DNA of 21,223 nt from a virus, in the IMG/VR virus record IMGVR_UViG_3300030000_000058, positions 1 to 21,223 of that record. One strand, given 5' to 3'. This document shows, in pieces, positions 5,005-12,135 of this stretch; position 1 is the stretch's first letter, and the number at the start of each line of letters is the position of its first letter. The notes under the pieces are model-generated. The model was given only the letters and a program-made list of their open reading frames with translations, was not told the DNA's origin and did not search any database. Position numbers and translations under genes: made by a program.

Positions 5005-5286
5005 ATGAAAGACGTTGACGTGATCTGTCAGATAAAATCAGATGGTTCAATAATACCAATACGAATAAAACTTGAAGATGAAGAAAAGCAGATACAAATA
5101 TTTAATATTAAGAGATATAAACCACCAAAAGAATGTCTACAAAGTGATAGAGGTTTCCATTCGCTTGGAAGAATACCAAGTACCAATATGATGGATTTTG
5201 AATGTATCATAGAGATATTTGAGATTGAAAAAATTATAACATTGAGATATCTAGTTTCTTCCCATAATTGGGTTCTTGTAACGTAA
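5005..5286 (+). CDS. 93-aa protein under predicted SOS control
   Basis: The frame has an AGAGGTG ribosome binding site and ends two bases before a bidirectional terminator, forming a single-gene unit. The protein is beta-rich with no membrane segment: a VICQIKSDGSIIPIRIKLED start and a C-terminal LRYLVSSHNWVLV. This layout (V..K.DG.I.P..I..ED at the N-terminus, ending in an aromatic W strand) resembles short proteins that in clostridial genomes lie beside LexA-regulated Y-family DNA polymerases; here the polymerase is absent. The resemblance is from memory and unverified. The promoter with a LexA-type box in its spacer independently supports damage-induced expression. Role unknown. Confidence 0.65.
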   Translation: MKDVDVICQIKSDGSIIPIRIKLEDEEKQIQIFNIKRYKPPKECLQSDRGFHSLGRIPSTNMMDFECIIEIFEIEKIITLRYLVSSHNWVLVT

Positions 5287-5335
5287 AAAAGCCTAGTCAC
5301 TATACATTCATAGTTGGCCAGGCTTTCTCTATTTT
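5285..5335. terminator. Bidirectional terminator between SOS gene and lysis module
   Basis: Arms 5288-5303 and 5310-5326 pair over 16 positions with one mismatch and one bulge around the loop ACATTC. A-run 5285-5290 on the left gives a U-tract for the minus strand; TTTCTCTATTTT on the right serves the plus strand. It ends both the 93-aa gene and the late operon after the holin. Confidence 0.85.
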
Positions 5336-5337
5336 AA

Positions 5338-5727
5338 CTATTTAGTTTCTGTTTCCGTATTAATAGATGTAACTGCTGTGTCAATCGTAGCGGTATCTGT
5401 CCTTACAATTTTATCTACCGCCTTATCTAGTTGAGTTACCGCATAAGACTCAGCTGCCTTAAAGGCCTTATCTACTATTCCATCAATAAGTGCTCTTGAA
5501 AATATAACTTGGAGTGGTTTAGGTATAAATCCAAAAAGTAAATCCACTATGTAATTATGTTTACCACCTTTTTCATCTACAACGTCTTTAGCTTCGTTCT
5601 CTGCGGTTGTAATAAATTCTCCCGCTTTGTCTCTCAGTACGCTCTTTGTTTTAAAGTAAATCGTAAGTCCTCCTAGTGCTACATAGAGTAAAACTTGTAA
5701 TACATCTAAAATTGTTTTAACATCCAT
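5338..5727 (-). CDS. Phage holin, LLH type
   Basis: The 129-aa product has one N-terminal membrane segment at about residues 8-25 (VLQVLLYVALGGLTIYF), then a charged helical region with AGEFITTAENEAKDVV and a second hydrophobic patch (IVDLLFGFIPKPLQVIF). This layout matches holins of the LL-H group (holin superfamily 6). It accumulates in the inner membrane and permeabilises it at the set time so the endolysin can reach the wall. Ribosome binding site GAGGTAAGAG. It is the last gene of the late operon, 25 bases after the endolysin, and is followed by a bidirectional terminator. The C-terminal Thr/Asp-rich tail is poorly conserved in general. Confidence 0.75.
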   Translation of the reverse strand: MDVKTILDVLQVLLYVALGGLTIYFKTKSVLRDKAGEFITTAENEAKDVVDEKGGKHNYIVDLLFGFIPKPLQVIFSRALIDGIVDKAFKAAESYAVTQLDKAVDKIVRTDTATIDTAVTSINTETETK

Positions 5728-5752
5728 CTCTCTTACCTCTTTCTATTATTTT

Positions 5753-7111
5753 TTATTTGTGTGAAACATAAATCTGAACTCTTGCGATTGCTTGGCCATA
5801 AACACCGGCGATATCTTCTTGATTCTTAACTAATGCGTAATATTCTCCACCACATCTTGCAACTCTGATAAATACATCGTAATCATCAAGGCCTTCTAGT
5901 CTAATTCTTACAGCATCAATGTCCTCGCTGAAATCACTACGGCTCGCCCAATCTGAATCGTTTTCTACTTCATCATTCCAAACGTCTGGTCCCCTTCCAA
6001 GAATATGAGCTTGATAAAATACATTACCCTTAGATAATCTGACTTTCAACCCTCTGATTGGAGTGACACCATCATTGCATCCAGAAAATCCATTTTCATC
6101 ATCATTCTGGCAATTCTGAACTTCTGGTAACGCTTTATCGTTTGCATAAACTTGATAAAATACATCAACAGTTTCAAAACTTGGTGCTGATTCTTCAATT
6201 GGCTGTTGAACTGAAATCACTTCAACTTGTGGAGTTGGTTGCTCTCCGAATAATCCAGTAATGCAAGCATCATTCACGAAGCCAGTTCCATCGTTAAGTA
6301 AATATGGATTACGTGACCCTTCGTAAATTTGTGTTATTACTCCATCTGTATTCAATGGATTCATTGATTCCCATGCGCCCGATTCAGAGTAAATTAAGTT
6401 ATAGCCAACATGATCGCCAATATGATAGGTAGTTGATGGAGATTCAATTGGCCATTCTTGAATAACTGGATAATCATTCGTATCAACAGCTTGTACATTC
6501 TTTTGTGGCAAATCTTTCATATAATAATTCATATCTGTTCGTGCATTTGAGCCAGGTACTTCACCGTCACTTGAAAATTGCCAGATAGACCAATCTCCAC
6601 TAGGGCATTCAGAAGGACCCCATATAGCTAACCATTTTGGATAATTAGCAAGTCTTTCAATTTGCAGAATACTATCAAAGTAATTTTTGTTGGCATAAGT
6701 ACCAGTTTCATATCCCGCAGCTTTTACCGTATCCATAAAGATAATACAGAAATCTGTCAAGATACTTCCATTTTCTTCTGGAACTAAACCATGCCTAACT
6801 TTGTAGCCGTCTGCATCTTCCATATCGGTGTACACGCCAAGCTTAGGGTTGAAATCCTTAACCATTCTCAAAGCGTGCTCTGCTTCGCTCTTAGCTTCGT
6901 CTGTATTCAAGGCATAGCCATAATTATATGTTCCATATGGAAAACCTAATCTTTCGCATTCTTGCATATTCCTTATTGCTTGTCTATCATCTTGGCTTTC
7001 GTAATTTGAGCCATAGCCAGTACGAATCATTGCAAATTCAATTCCACTTGCCTTAATGGCATCCCAATCTAGGGTTCCGTTGTTGTCTGATACGTCAATT
7101 CCTCTTATCAT
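5753..7111 (-). CDS. Endolysin: GH25 muramidase with SH3-like and ChW-like parts
   Basis: The 452-aa enzyme should cut the MurNAc-GlcNAc beta-1,4 bond. Residues 1-205 form a GH25 domain: IRGIDVSDNNG carries D6, and YTDMED carries D96 and E98, the expected catalytic acids. Residues 228-290 look like a bacterial SH3-type module (YHIGDHVGYN, ITQIYEGSRNPYLLNDG). Residues 313-452 contain two divergent repeats that resemble clostridial ChW wall-binding repeats (DIDAVRIRL and GQAIARVQIYV endings), with three cysteines at 334, 345 and 420. No signal peptide is seen, so export depends on the holin. The gene starts with an AGAAGGAAT ribosome binding site close behind the coiled-coil gene. Catalytic call very strong, C-terminal naming tentative. 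Confidence 0.93.
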   Translation of the reverse strand: MIRGIDVSDNNGTLDWDAIKASGIEFAMIRTGYGSNYESQDDRQAIRNMQECERLGFPYGTYNYGYALNTDEAKSEAEHALRMVKDFNPKLGVYTDMEDADGYKVRHGLVPEENGSILTDFCIIFMDTVKAAGYETGTYANKNYFDSILQIERLANYPKWLAIWGPSECPSGDWSIWQFSSDGEVPGSNARTDMNYYMKDLPQKNVQAVDTNDYPVIQEWPIESPSTTYHIGDHVGYNLIYSESGAWESMNPLNTDGVITQIYEGSRNPYLLNDGTGFVNDACITGLFGEQPTPQVEVISVQQPIEESAPSFETVDVFYQVYANDKALPEVQNCQNDDENGFSGCNDGVTPIRGLKVRLSKGNVFYQAHILGRGPDVWNDEVENDSDWASRSDFSEDIDAVRIRLEGLDDYDVFIRVARCGGEYYALVKNQEDIAGVYGQAIARVQIYVSHK

Positions 7112-7126
7112 AATTATTCCTTCTTC

Positions 7127-7450
7127 CTAATCGTTTTCTGTTTTCTTTGCTTGAACAATTTCAATTTGTTTCCATGCGCCTTTTAATGATTCACCAAGTC
7201 TAATAATGTCTTCTCGATTCATTCTCGTATCGGTTTTTACACTGTTCATTTCAGCCTTAATGTCTGCAATACCATTACTGATATTTTTAAGCTCAACAGT
7301 TATAACTACCATTGCGTTCGACTCTTGTCTTTCTTCTGTTTTCTCTTGATCTGTATCCTTTTTTCGATTCAGCTTAAGATTACTTATTCCGAAGTAAATC
7401 ATTGCACATACTGAAAGTATTGAGATTGATGAAGCTATTTCTATTGTCAT
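7127..7450 (-). CDS. Small membrane-anchored coiled-coil protein of the lysis cassette
   Basis: The 107-aa product has an N-terminal membrane segment (about residues 5-22), a highly charged linker (RKKDTDQEKTEERQE) and a C-terminal heptad-rich helix from about residue 47 to 100. Genes of this type are frequent immediately before the endolysin and holin in phages of Clostridia; the layout is XhlA-like, and a holin accessory or antiholin role would fit but is unproven. It is the first gene after the late terminator at 7483-7510, so expression needs read-through or a promoter I cannot see. Ribosome binding site GAGGG. Confidence 0.6.
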   Translation of the reverse strand: MTIEIASSISILSVCAMIYFGISNLKLNRKKDTDQEKTEERQESNAMVVITVELKNISNGIADIKAEMNSVKTDTRMNREDIIRLGESLKGAWKQIEIVQAKKTEND

Positions 7451-7482
7451 TGCTAGTCCCTCGTTTCCTAGTTTTTTGTATC

Positions 7483-7510
7483 AAAAAAGCCACCCTTTTA
7501 CGGACGGCTT
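7483..7510 (-). terminator. Terminator after tail genes
   Basis: On the minus strand AAGCCGTCC (7510-7502), 6-base loop, GGGTGGCTT (7495-7487): nine pairs including two G-U, then six T residues (7488-7483). It separates the SGNH tail gene from the lysis cassette and would set lysis-gene levels by partial read-through. Confidence 0.8.
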
Positions 7511-7555
7511 GATGATTGATTTAATATTAAATTTGTGAACCTAAATAATAATTTA

Positions 7556-9367
7556 TTAAACTAATGTTAGTATTTTTTTGATTACCATTGGTGCAAAAAT
7601 AGTTTCTGAATACAAATCTGTAGGATGTAGTCCGTCCCTTGTATATGCGGATAATGCAGTTGCACTTTCTAGGTGCATATTTGCCATATTAATCATGTCA
7701 AGATAAGGTATTGCGTAATAATTACAAACCTCTTTGATTGCATTGCAATAATCAATTAATGTTTTACCTAAATCATTATTACTATGCTGATTTCCACTTC
7801 CGCTTGCTTGATTTCTTGGAAGTGGAATAATAAATAAATAATTTATCAATGGATAATATTCAAATAAATTTTTAATACTTTTTGCTACTGAGAAGTATAA
7901 CGTTGGGATTTCCATGGTATTTAATAAAATATCTGAAATCGTTCCAAGTGGTGTTTCAAAATCCCAATCGTTTGTTCCTCCCGATACAATTGCAAAATCT
8001 GCTATTATACCACTATTATGCGCCCTAGTTATCATAGATGGAGTAGCAGTATTTTCTTGTCCCCAAACGCTATGGGGATACATAACATCTTTTCCAAATC
8101 CACTTGAAGCAACTGCATAATTTATATTTTTAGCCCCAGTAATTTGCTCTATGTAATAAGGATACATATTCGCCCAACTTGTATCCGTAATGCTATCTCC
8201 AAAATACAATATAGACTTTACACTAAACCAACTATTTTCTAAATCCTTTTTATATGCTAATGCGTAAAATCTTTCAGAATGTGTTGAAAGTGTAAAGTTT
8301 CCATTTGCTACGTTCCAACTATTATTCACAACGTCATTAAATATATCCACATTAATTGTGTCATTAACAACAGAACTTAACGAATTAATTGTAAATTTGT
8401 ATGCCGTTGAATTTGCACTATATGATAAGAAAAGATAAAATCCACCCGCAGAAATCGCACTAACATTAAAAGTTAGTGCGATATATGTTTCGTTATTATT
8501 TACTAATGAATATGTTGCTTCACTTGGATTTATTGTATTGCCATTAATCTCCATAGCGCCGGTAATTGTTGCATTAATATCACACTTTGCTTTAAATGAT
8601 ACAACGATTTTATTAATGACTACTCCGCCCTGTGGGACAAATGACATATCTGTTATTTTTAATGCATTATCGTGGGTTGTTGCATTCATTATTATTTCTT
8701 TTATATCAACGTCTGTGCTAATATCTTTTAGCTTATCTAATGATATTGTCTTCATCCCAACATTTCCATTAGTTAAATCATTTTTTACTTGACTATATCC
8801 AGCATCTCCCGTTCCACTAAAATACCACGATGTGCCATTCCAAGCGTAATTTCCTTTTCCGTTAGTACCATCTCCATCATTGCAATAGTAATACCAACCA
8901 ATAGTATTTCCTGTTGTTGGTAACGAAACGTAACCAATATTGCCTTTTGGTGTCATTACGTTTGTTACTTCGGATTTATTAGCTTTTAGTGAAACCTCTG
9001 CATTGGTTGCATCCAACTCGGTTTCGCTTACCTTTGTAAGTAAATTAGTATTTACTTCATTAATCAGTCCTTGTGTTTTGCTCCCGGAATAAGCCTGAGT
9101 AGTACTTGCAGTAGCGTCATTTATCCCGACTTTAGAGACAATAAGGGCTTGCATATCCGCAATAGTAGTTTTCAATTGTGCAATCAAATCAGTAACTTTC
9201 CCTACATCACCTTCCATAACTGGCGAATCAACCTTGTTCACATCCATTTTAAATACTGGCGGATGGTTATTCGGTATCGCTATTGTTCCAGTAATCATTT
9301 GATCTGTATCTAAATTTTCATACGCGCCAGTTAATTGTTGCATCTGTGCATTCGTCTGTACTGCCAT
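7556..9367 (-). CDS. Tail protein with SGNH/GDSL esterase domain
   Basis: The 603-aa protein has three parts. Residues 1-135 are helical and Thr/Gln-rich, likely attachment to the tail tip. Residues 140-190 carry a WYYYCNDGDGT...GNYAWNGTSWYF repeat-like segment common in phage fibres, followed by a beta-rich middle. Residues 385-603 are an SGNH hydrolase: block I GDSIT with nucleophile S392, block II SSGFG, block III GGTND with N466, and block V DGLHP with D578 and H581. All catalytic residues are present, so it is probably an active esterase that removes acyl groups from surface polysaccharide during adsorption. It follows the tail hub by 16 bases and has a GAGG ribosome binding site. Confidence 0.87.
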   Translation of the reverse strand: MAVQTNAQMQQLTGAYENLDTDQMITGTIAIPNNHPPVFKMDVNKVDSPVMEGDVGKVTDLIAQLKTTIADMQALIVSKVGINDATASTTQAYSGSKTQGLINEVNTNLLTKVSETELDATNAEVSLKANKSEVTNVMTPKGNIGYVSLPTTGNTIGWYYYCNDGDGTNGKGNYAWNGTSWYFSGTGDAGYSQVKNDLTNGNVGMKTISLDKLKDISTDVDIKEIIMNATTHDNALKITDMSFVPQGGVVINKIVVSFKAKCDINATITGAMEINGNTINPSEATYSLVNNNETYIALTFNVSAISAGGFYLFLSYSANSTAYKFTINSLSSVVNDTINVDIFNDVVNNSWNVANGNFTLSTHSERFYALAYKKDLENSWFSVKSILYFGDSITDTSWANMYPYYIEQITGAKNINYAVASSGFGKDVMYPHSVWGQENTATPSMITRAHNSGIIADFAIVSGGTNDWDFETPLGTISDILLNTMEIPTLYFSVAKSIKNLFEYYPLINYLFIIPLPRNQASGSGNQHSNNDLGKTLIDYCNAIKEVCNYYAIPYLDMINMANMHLESATALSAYTRDGLHPTDLYSETIFAPMVIKKILTLV

Positions 9368-9383
9368 TTTGTATCCTCGCTTT

Positions 9384-11756
9384 CTACGATATTTCTGTTT
9401 TAGCTATTAACTTATCAACTAATGATTCAAGCTTTGATATCCGTTCCTCTTGCGATATTATCCTAGAATTTTGCATTTGAACCGTTGCAACCAAATCTGC
9501 GATAAGTTCTTCGTACCGTAATCCTTTTGCTAAAATTTCGTTATCATCATTTTCATCATCATTATATTTACTTTCAATATAAACGCCCCAATCGTCTAAT
9601 TGCATAGATTGCTTAACGTCTTGTGCGATAAATCCATGATGATATCTATCAGATGTACCGTTATTATACTTAAACTTTGATGCGATTAATGAATATATAA
9701 AATCAGAAGATTTTTGTAAATCTAAACTTTCTATGGAATTCTTTAAGTCCCTATCTGAGACTGAAACGGTTCCATCTGGTGTATATACGGTATTATTAAA
9801 TCTGTGTCCGCCAGTCGCCGTATAATTTATTCTAGCGGTTTGAACCATTGCACTTATCTGGCATATATAAGTATCTGGATTATTTGTATTATTAAAATTT
9901 AAACGAGTTCCATCTACGTACAAATATTTATCTTCTGCAATATTAGCACATACCAATTTACCGCCAAGAAGTGCCGACATTCCCTCTGTCTCAAACGCTC
10001 CATCTACGTGATGTTCATAGGCATAATATTGGCCAGAATACATTGTTGTTGATGACGTATCAGTTGCTGCTCCATTCTTATAACTTCCATTTAAATTTAT
10101 GATACTACTACTTCCTGGGGCAGAATTTGTTGCTATATTAATGGTTCCACCTATTGCATTAATGATTCCAGTAATAGTCGCATTAGTTGCTTTTAAATTG
10201 TTCAATATTGTGTTCCCTAAACTATCAACGCTAAAATTATCGCCAACCTTAAAGCTAGTCAATACCTTAATCCATTCCGCATTAATTCCGATTGCCGTTA
10301 AAACATTTGTAACAATATTTCCATTAGCATCCCACCCGCTTACTGGAACGCCGTCTTTCATAATGAAGAATCCATTTGAATTTGCCAAAGCAACAAAGCT
10401 TGATTGTGCGATTGTAGGTTTATTATGCATATAATAGATAGAACTACCATCTGATTGTAATATCGCCGTTGTATGCAAGCCGAATGCATTAGCAATGAGG
10501 TTTGTCATTTGCTTCACAGCTACATCATATGTGGAAATTTGCTTTACAGTTTCGGCTTTTGCTTTCAAAAATGCTACTGTAGCTTCTGTATTTCTATTTG
10601 AACTATTCTTGCCTGGACTTTGCGCCCCGCAACTAAAAGTACAATTTCCACCGATATTGAACTCAACATTCGTAAAAATTGTTACATAATTATTTCCATT
10701 AATTTCAACGATTCCTATATCTCCCGATTGTACAGTTGGATTGCAATCAGTTGGTGCAGATAACGGTCTAAATCTCATTCCAACACAAATACTTGCTACC
10801 ATATCAGCGATTATCTGTTCTTTTCCAGTTGTTAATGGATTATTTTGAATAGTTAAGACATAACCTTCTGCTCCGCTTAAGAATTCATCAAGTGAATCAT
10901 TAATTACTTTGATTCCAGTGATAACCACATCGTCAAGATCTACCGAATAACCATCGTAAAGAGACGTAATATGATGAAATTTTCCTAAGTCTGCAAAGGT
11001 ACCCGCGCTAATAATATCAGATGCCATATTTTCAAAAGTACCCGCACTAATAATATCTGTTGCGGGATTTGTAAATGTACCCGCACAAATACTATTTAAT
11101 CTATTCATTAATTCAATGTCATACCAAGCAAGTTTTAAATAATTATTTTCATCTAGCTTTACATAGTTGCAAGTCAACTGTGCGATATAATTAAGAACTT
11201 GCCTATCTGTCAGTTTCTTATCACTTGGAATTGTTACGTGAAAATTATAATTATTGAATGTTTGCGTTAATAGAATCAATCCATGTTTTAAAGCTACCGA
11301 ATTAACAATATTTAAAGCCGTATCTTCTGTAAATGAACCAGTATAAGTAGTATCGAAGTTATTTATATCATTCAATGCGACTAATGAAACTATACCACCC
11401 GCAAAGGCTTGTTTGTCTACCGTGTACTTACCTTTATTCACTTTTTCGATTGTTTGGTCATCTAATACTGTAAATACCCTTGTAGGGGAAAATACAGCGC
11501 CATCAAAATTATATTTATCGAATCTTCCATCAAAGTTATTCAACAAAATAGTAGCTTGACCAATTGCAACACTTCCAAGGTCAAACGAATTTGTATTAGA
11601 TGTATGTTCAGAAATTTTAAAACCTTGCTCTCCAACAAAATCATCCGGTGTCAATGTCAACGGTGCTGTTCCATCTGGAAAAGTTACAATGGATTCACTA
11701 TAAAAAGGCTTTCCAGAATGTATGTTATCTTTGAATTTCATACTTACATTATTCAT
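9384..11756 (-). CDS. Tail hub/receptor-binding protein with C-terminal S74 chaperone
   Basis: The 790-aa protein starts with a domain like tail-associated hub proteins of low-GC phages (residues 1-300; early sequence FKDNIHSGKPFYSESIVTFP). A 13-residue unit repeats three times at 223-261. The middle (400-650) is a beta-rich fibre with NAxGGTI-like strands. Residues 659-790 are a peptidase S74 intramolecular chaperone: SVSDRDLKNSI puts S667 and K672 five residues apart, the known catalytic spacing, followed by GFIAQDV, YEEL and a coiled-coil end. The chaperone should trimerise the fibre and cut itself off before S667. No endopeptidase domain was recognised. Ribosome binding site AAAGGTAGG. 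Confidence 0.85.
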   Translation of the reverse strand: MNNVSMKFKDNIHSGKPFYSESIVTFPDGTAPLTLTPDDFVGEQGFKISEHTSNTNSFDLGSVAIGQATILLNNFDGRFDKYNFDGAVFSPTRVFTVLDDQTIEKVNKGKYTVDKQAFAGGIVSLVALNDINNFDTTYTGSFTEDTALNIVNSVALKHGLILLTQTFNNYNFHVTIPSDKKLTDRQVLNYIAQLTCNYVKLDENNYLKLAWYDIELMNRLNSICAGTFTNPATDIISAGTFENMASDIISAGTFADLGKFHHITSLYDGYSVDLDDVVITGIKVINDSLDEFLSGAEGYVLTIQNNPLTTGKEQIIADMVASICVGMRFRPLSAPTDCNPTVQSGDIGIVEINGNNYVTIFTNVEFNIGGNCTFSCGAQSPGKNSSNRNTEATVAFLKAKAETVKQISTYDVAVKQMTNLIANAFGLHTTAILQSDGSSIYYMHNKPTIAQSSFVALANSNGFFIMKDGVPVSGWDANGNIVTNVLTAIGINAEWIKVLTSFKVGDNFSVDSLGNTILNNLKATNATITGIINAIGGTINIATNSAPGSSSIINLNGSYKNGAATDTSSTTMYSGQYYAYEHHVDGAFETEGMSALLGGKLVCANIAEDKYLYVDGTRLNFNNTNNPDTYICQISAMVQTARINYTATGGHRFNNTVYTPDGTVSVSDRDLKNSIESLDLQKSSDFIYSLIASKFKYNNGTSDRYHHGFIAQDVKQSMQLDDWGVYIESKYNDDENDDNEILAKGLRYEELIADLVATVQMQNSRIISQEERISKLESLVDKLIAKTEIS
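10974..11090 (-). repeat. Three 39-base in-frame repeats in the tail hub
   Basis: Three consecutive 13-codon units share the core (I)-x-AGTF-x(4)-D-I; GTACCCGC recurs every 39 bases on the plus strand at 10999, 11038 and 11077. The repeats are imperfect, with more synonymous and non-synonymous drift outside the AGTF core. They may form a short linker or shallow beta structure; they could also be a site of repeat-number variation. Confidence 0.7.
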
Positions 11757-11763
11757 AAAAAGC

Positions 11764-12123
11764 CTACCTTTCTATAATGTCGAACGAACATTGTGAATAA
11801 CTTTTATTGAATACTGTCCAAGTCGAAACGTCTGCTTTCATATCGCCAGTGTAAAACTCTTTTGTAACGTCACTGCCGATTAATGGATCATAATATGTAA
11901 CCATTACGTACTCTGGACTAAATGCTTGTAAAATGGCTGTTGTTTCTTCTTTAGAAGGGCACCACCAACCCAAACTAAGCGTTCTTTTCTCTGCTATTTT
12001 ATTTTTATACATATATGCAACTTGATTACGAGTCGCATTTGAACCCGAAACATCTGCTTTTGTCCAACTAAAAGAAGATGGGGCTTTAACTGCCACCCCA
12101 TCTACTATTAACATATCACTCAT
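11764..12123 (-). CDS. DUF6711-type tail protein, likely distal tail
   Basis: The 119-aa product begins MSDMLIVDGVAVKAPSSFSW and contains RTLSLGWWCPSKEE and FYTGDMKADVSTWT, fitting the DUF6711 family of phage tail proteins from memory. It lies between the tape measure and the hub, the usual place of the distal tail protein or a tail-tip adaptor; structural role inferred from position. The ribosome binding site AGGGGG lies 7 bases upstream, inside a GC-rich GCGCGC spacer unusual for this AT-rich genome. The downstream hub gene begins 7 bases after its stop. Confidence 0.75.
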   Translation of the reverse strand: MSDMLIVDGVAVKAPSSFSWTKADVSGSNATRNQVAYMYKNKIAEKRTLSLGWWCPSKEETTAILQAFSPEYVMVTYYDPLIGSDVTKEFYTGDMKADVSTWTVFNKSYSQCSFDIIER

Positions 12124-12135
12124 ATGCGCGCCCCC

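Noticed and set aside
9384-11756. Possible diversity-generating retroelement target in the tail fibre
   Set aside because: No reverse transcriptase and no template/variable repeat pair is visible; the only repeats are short in-frame units.
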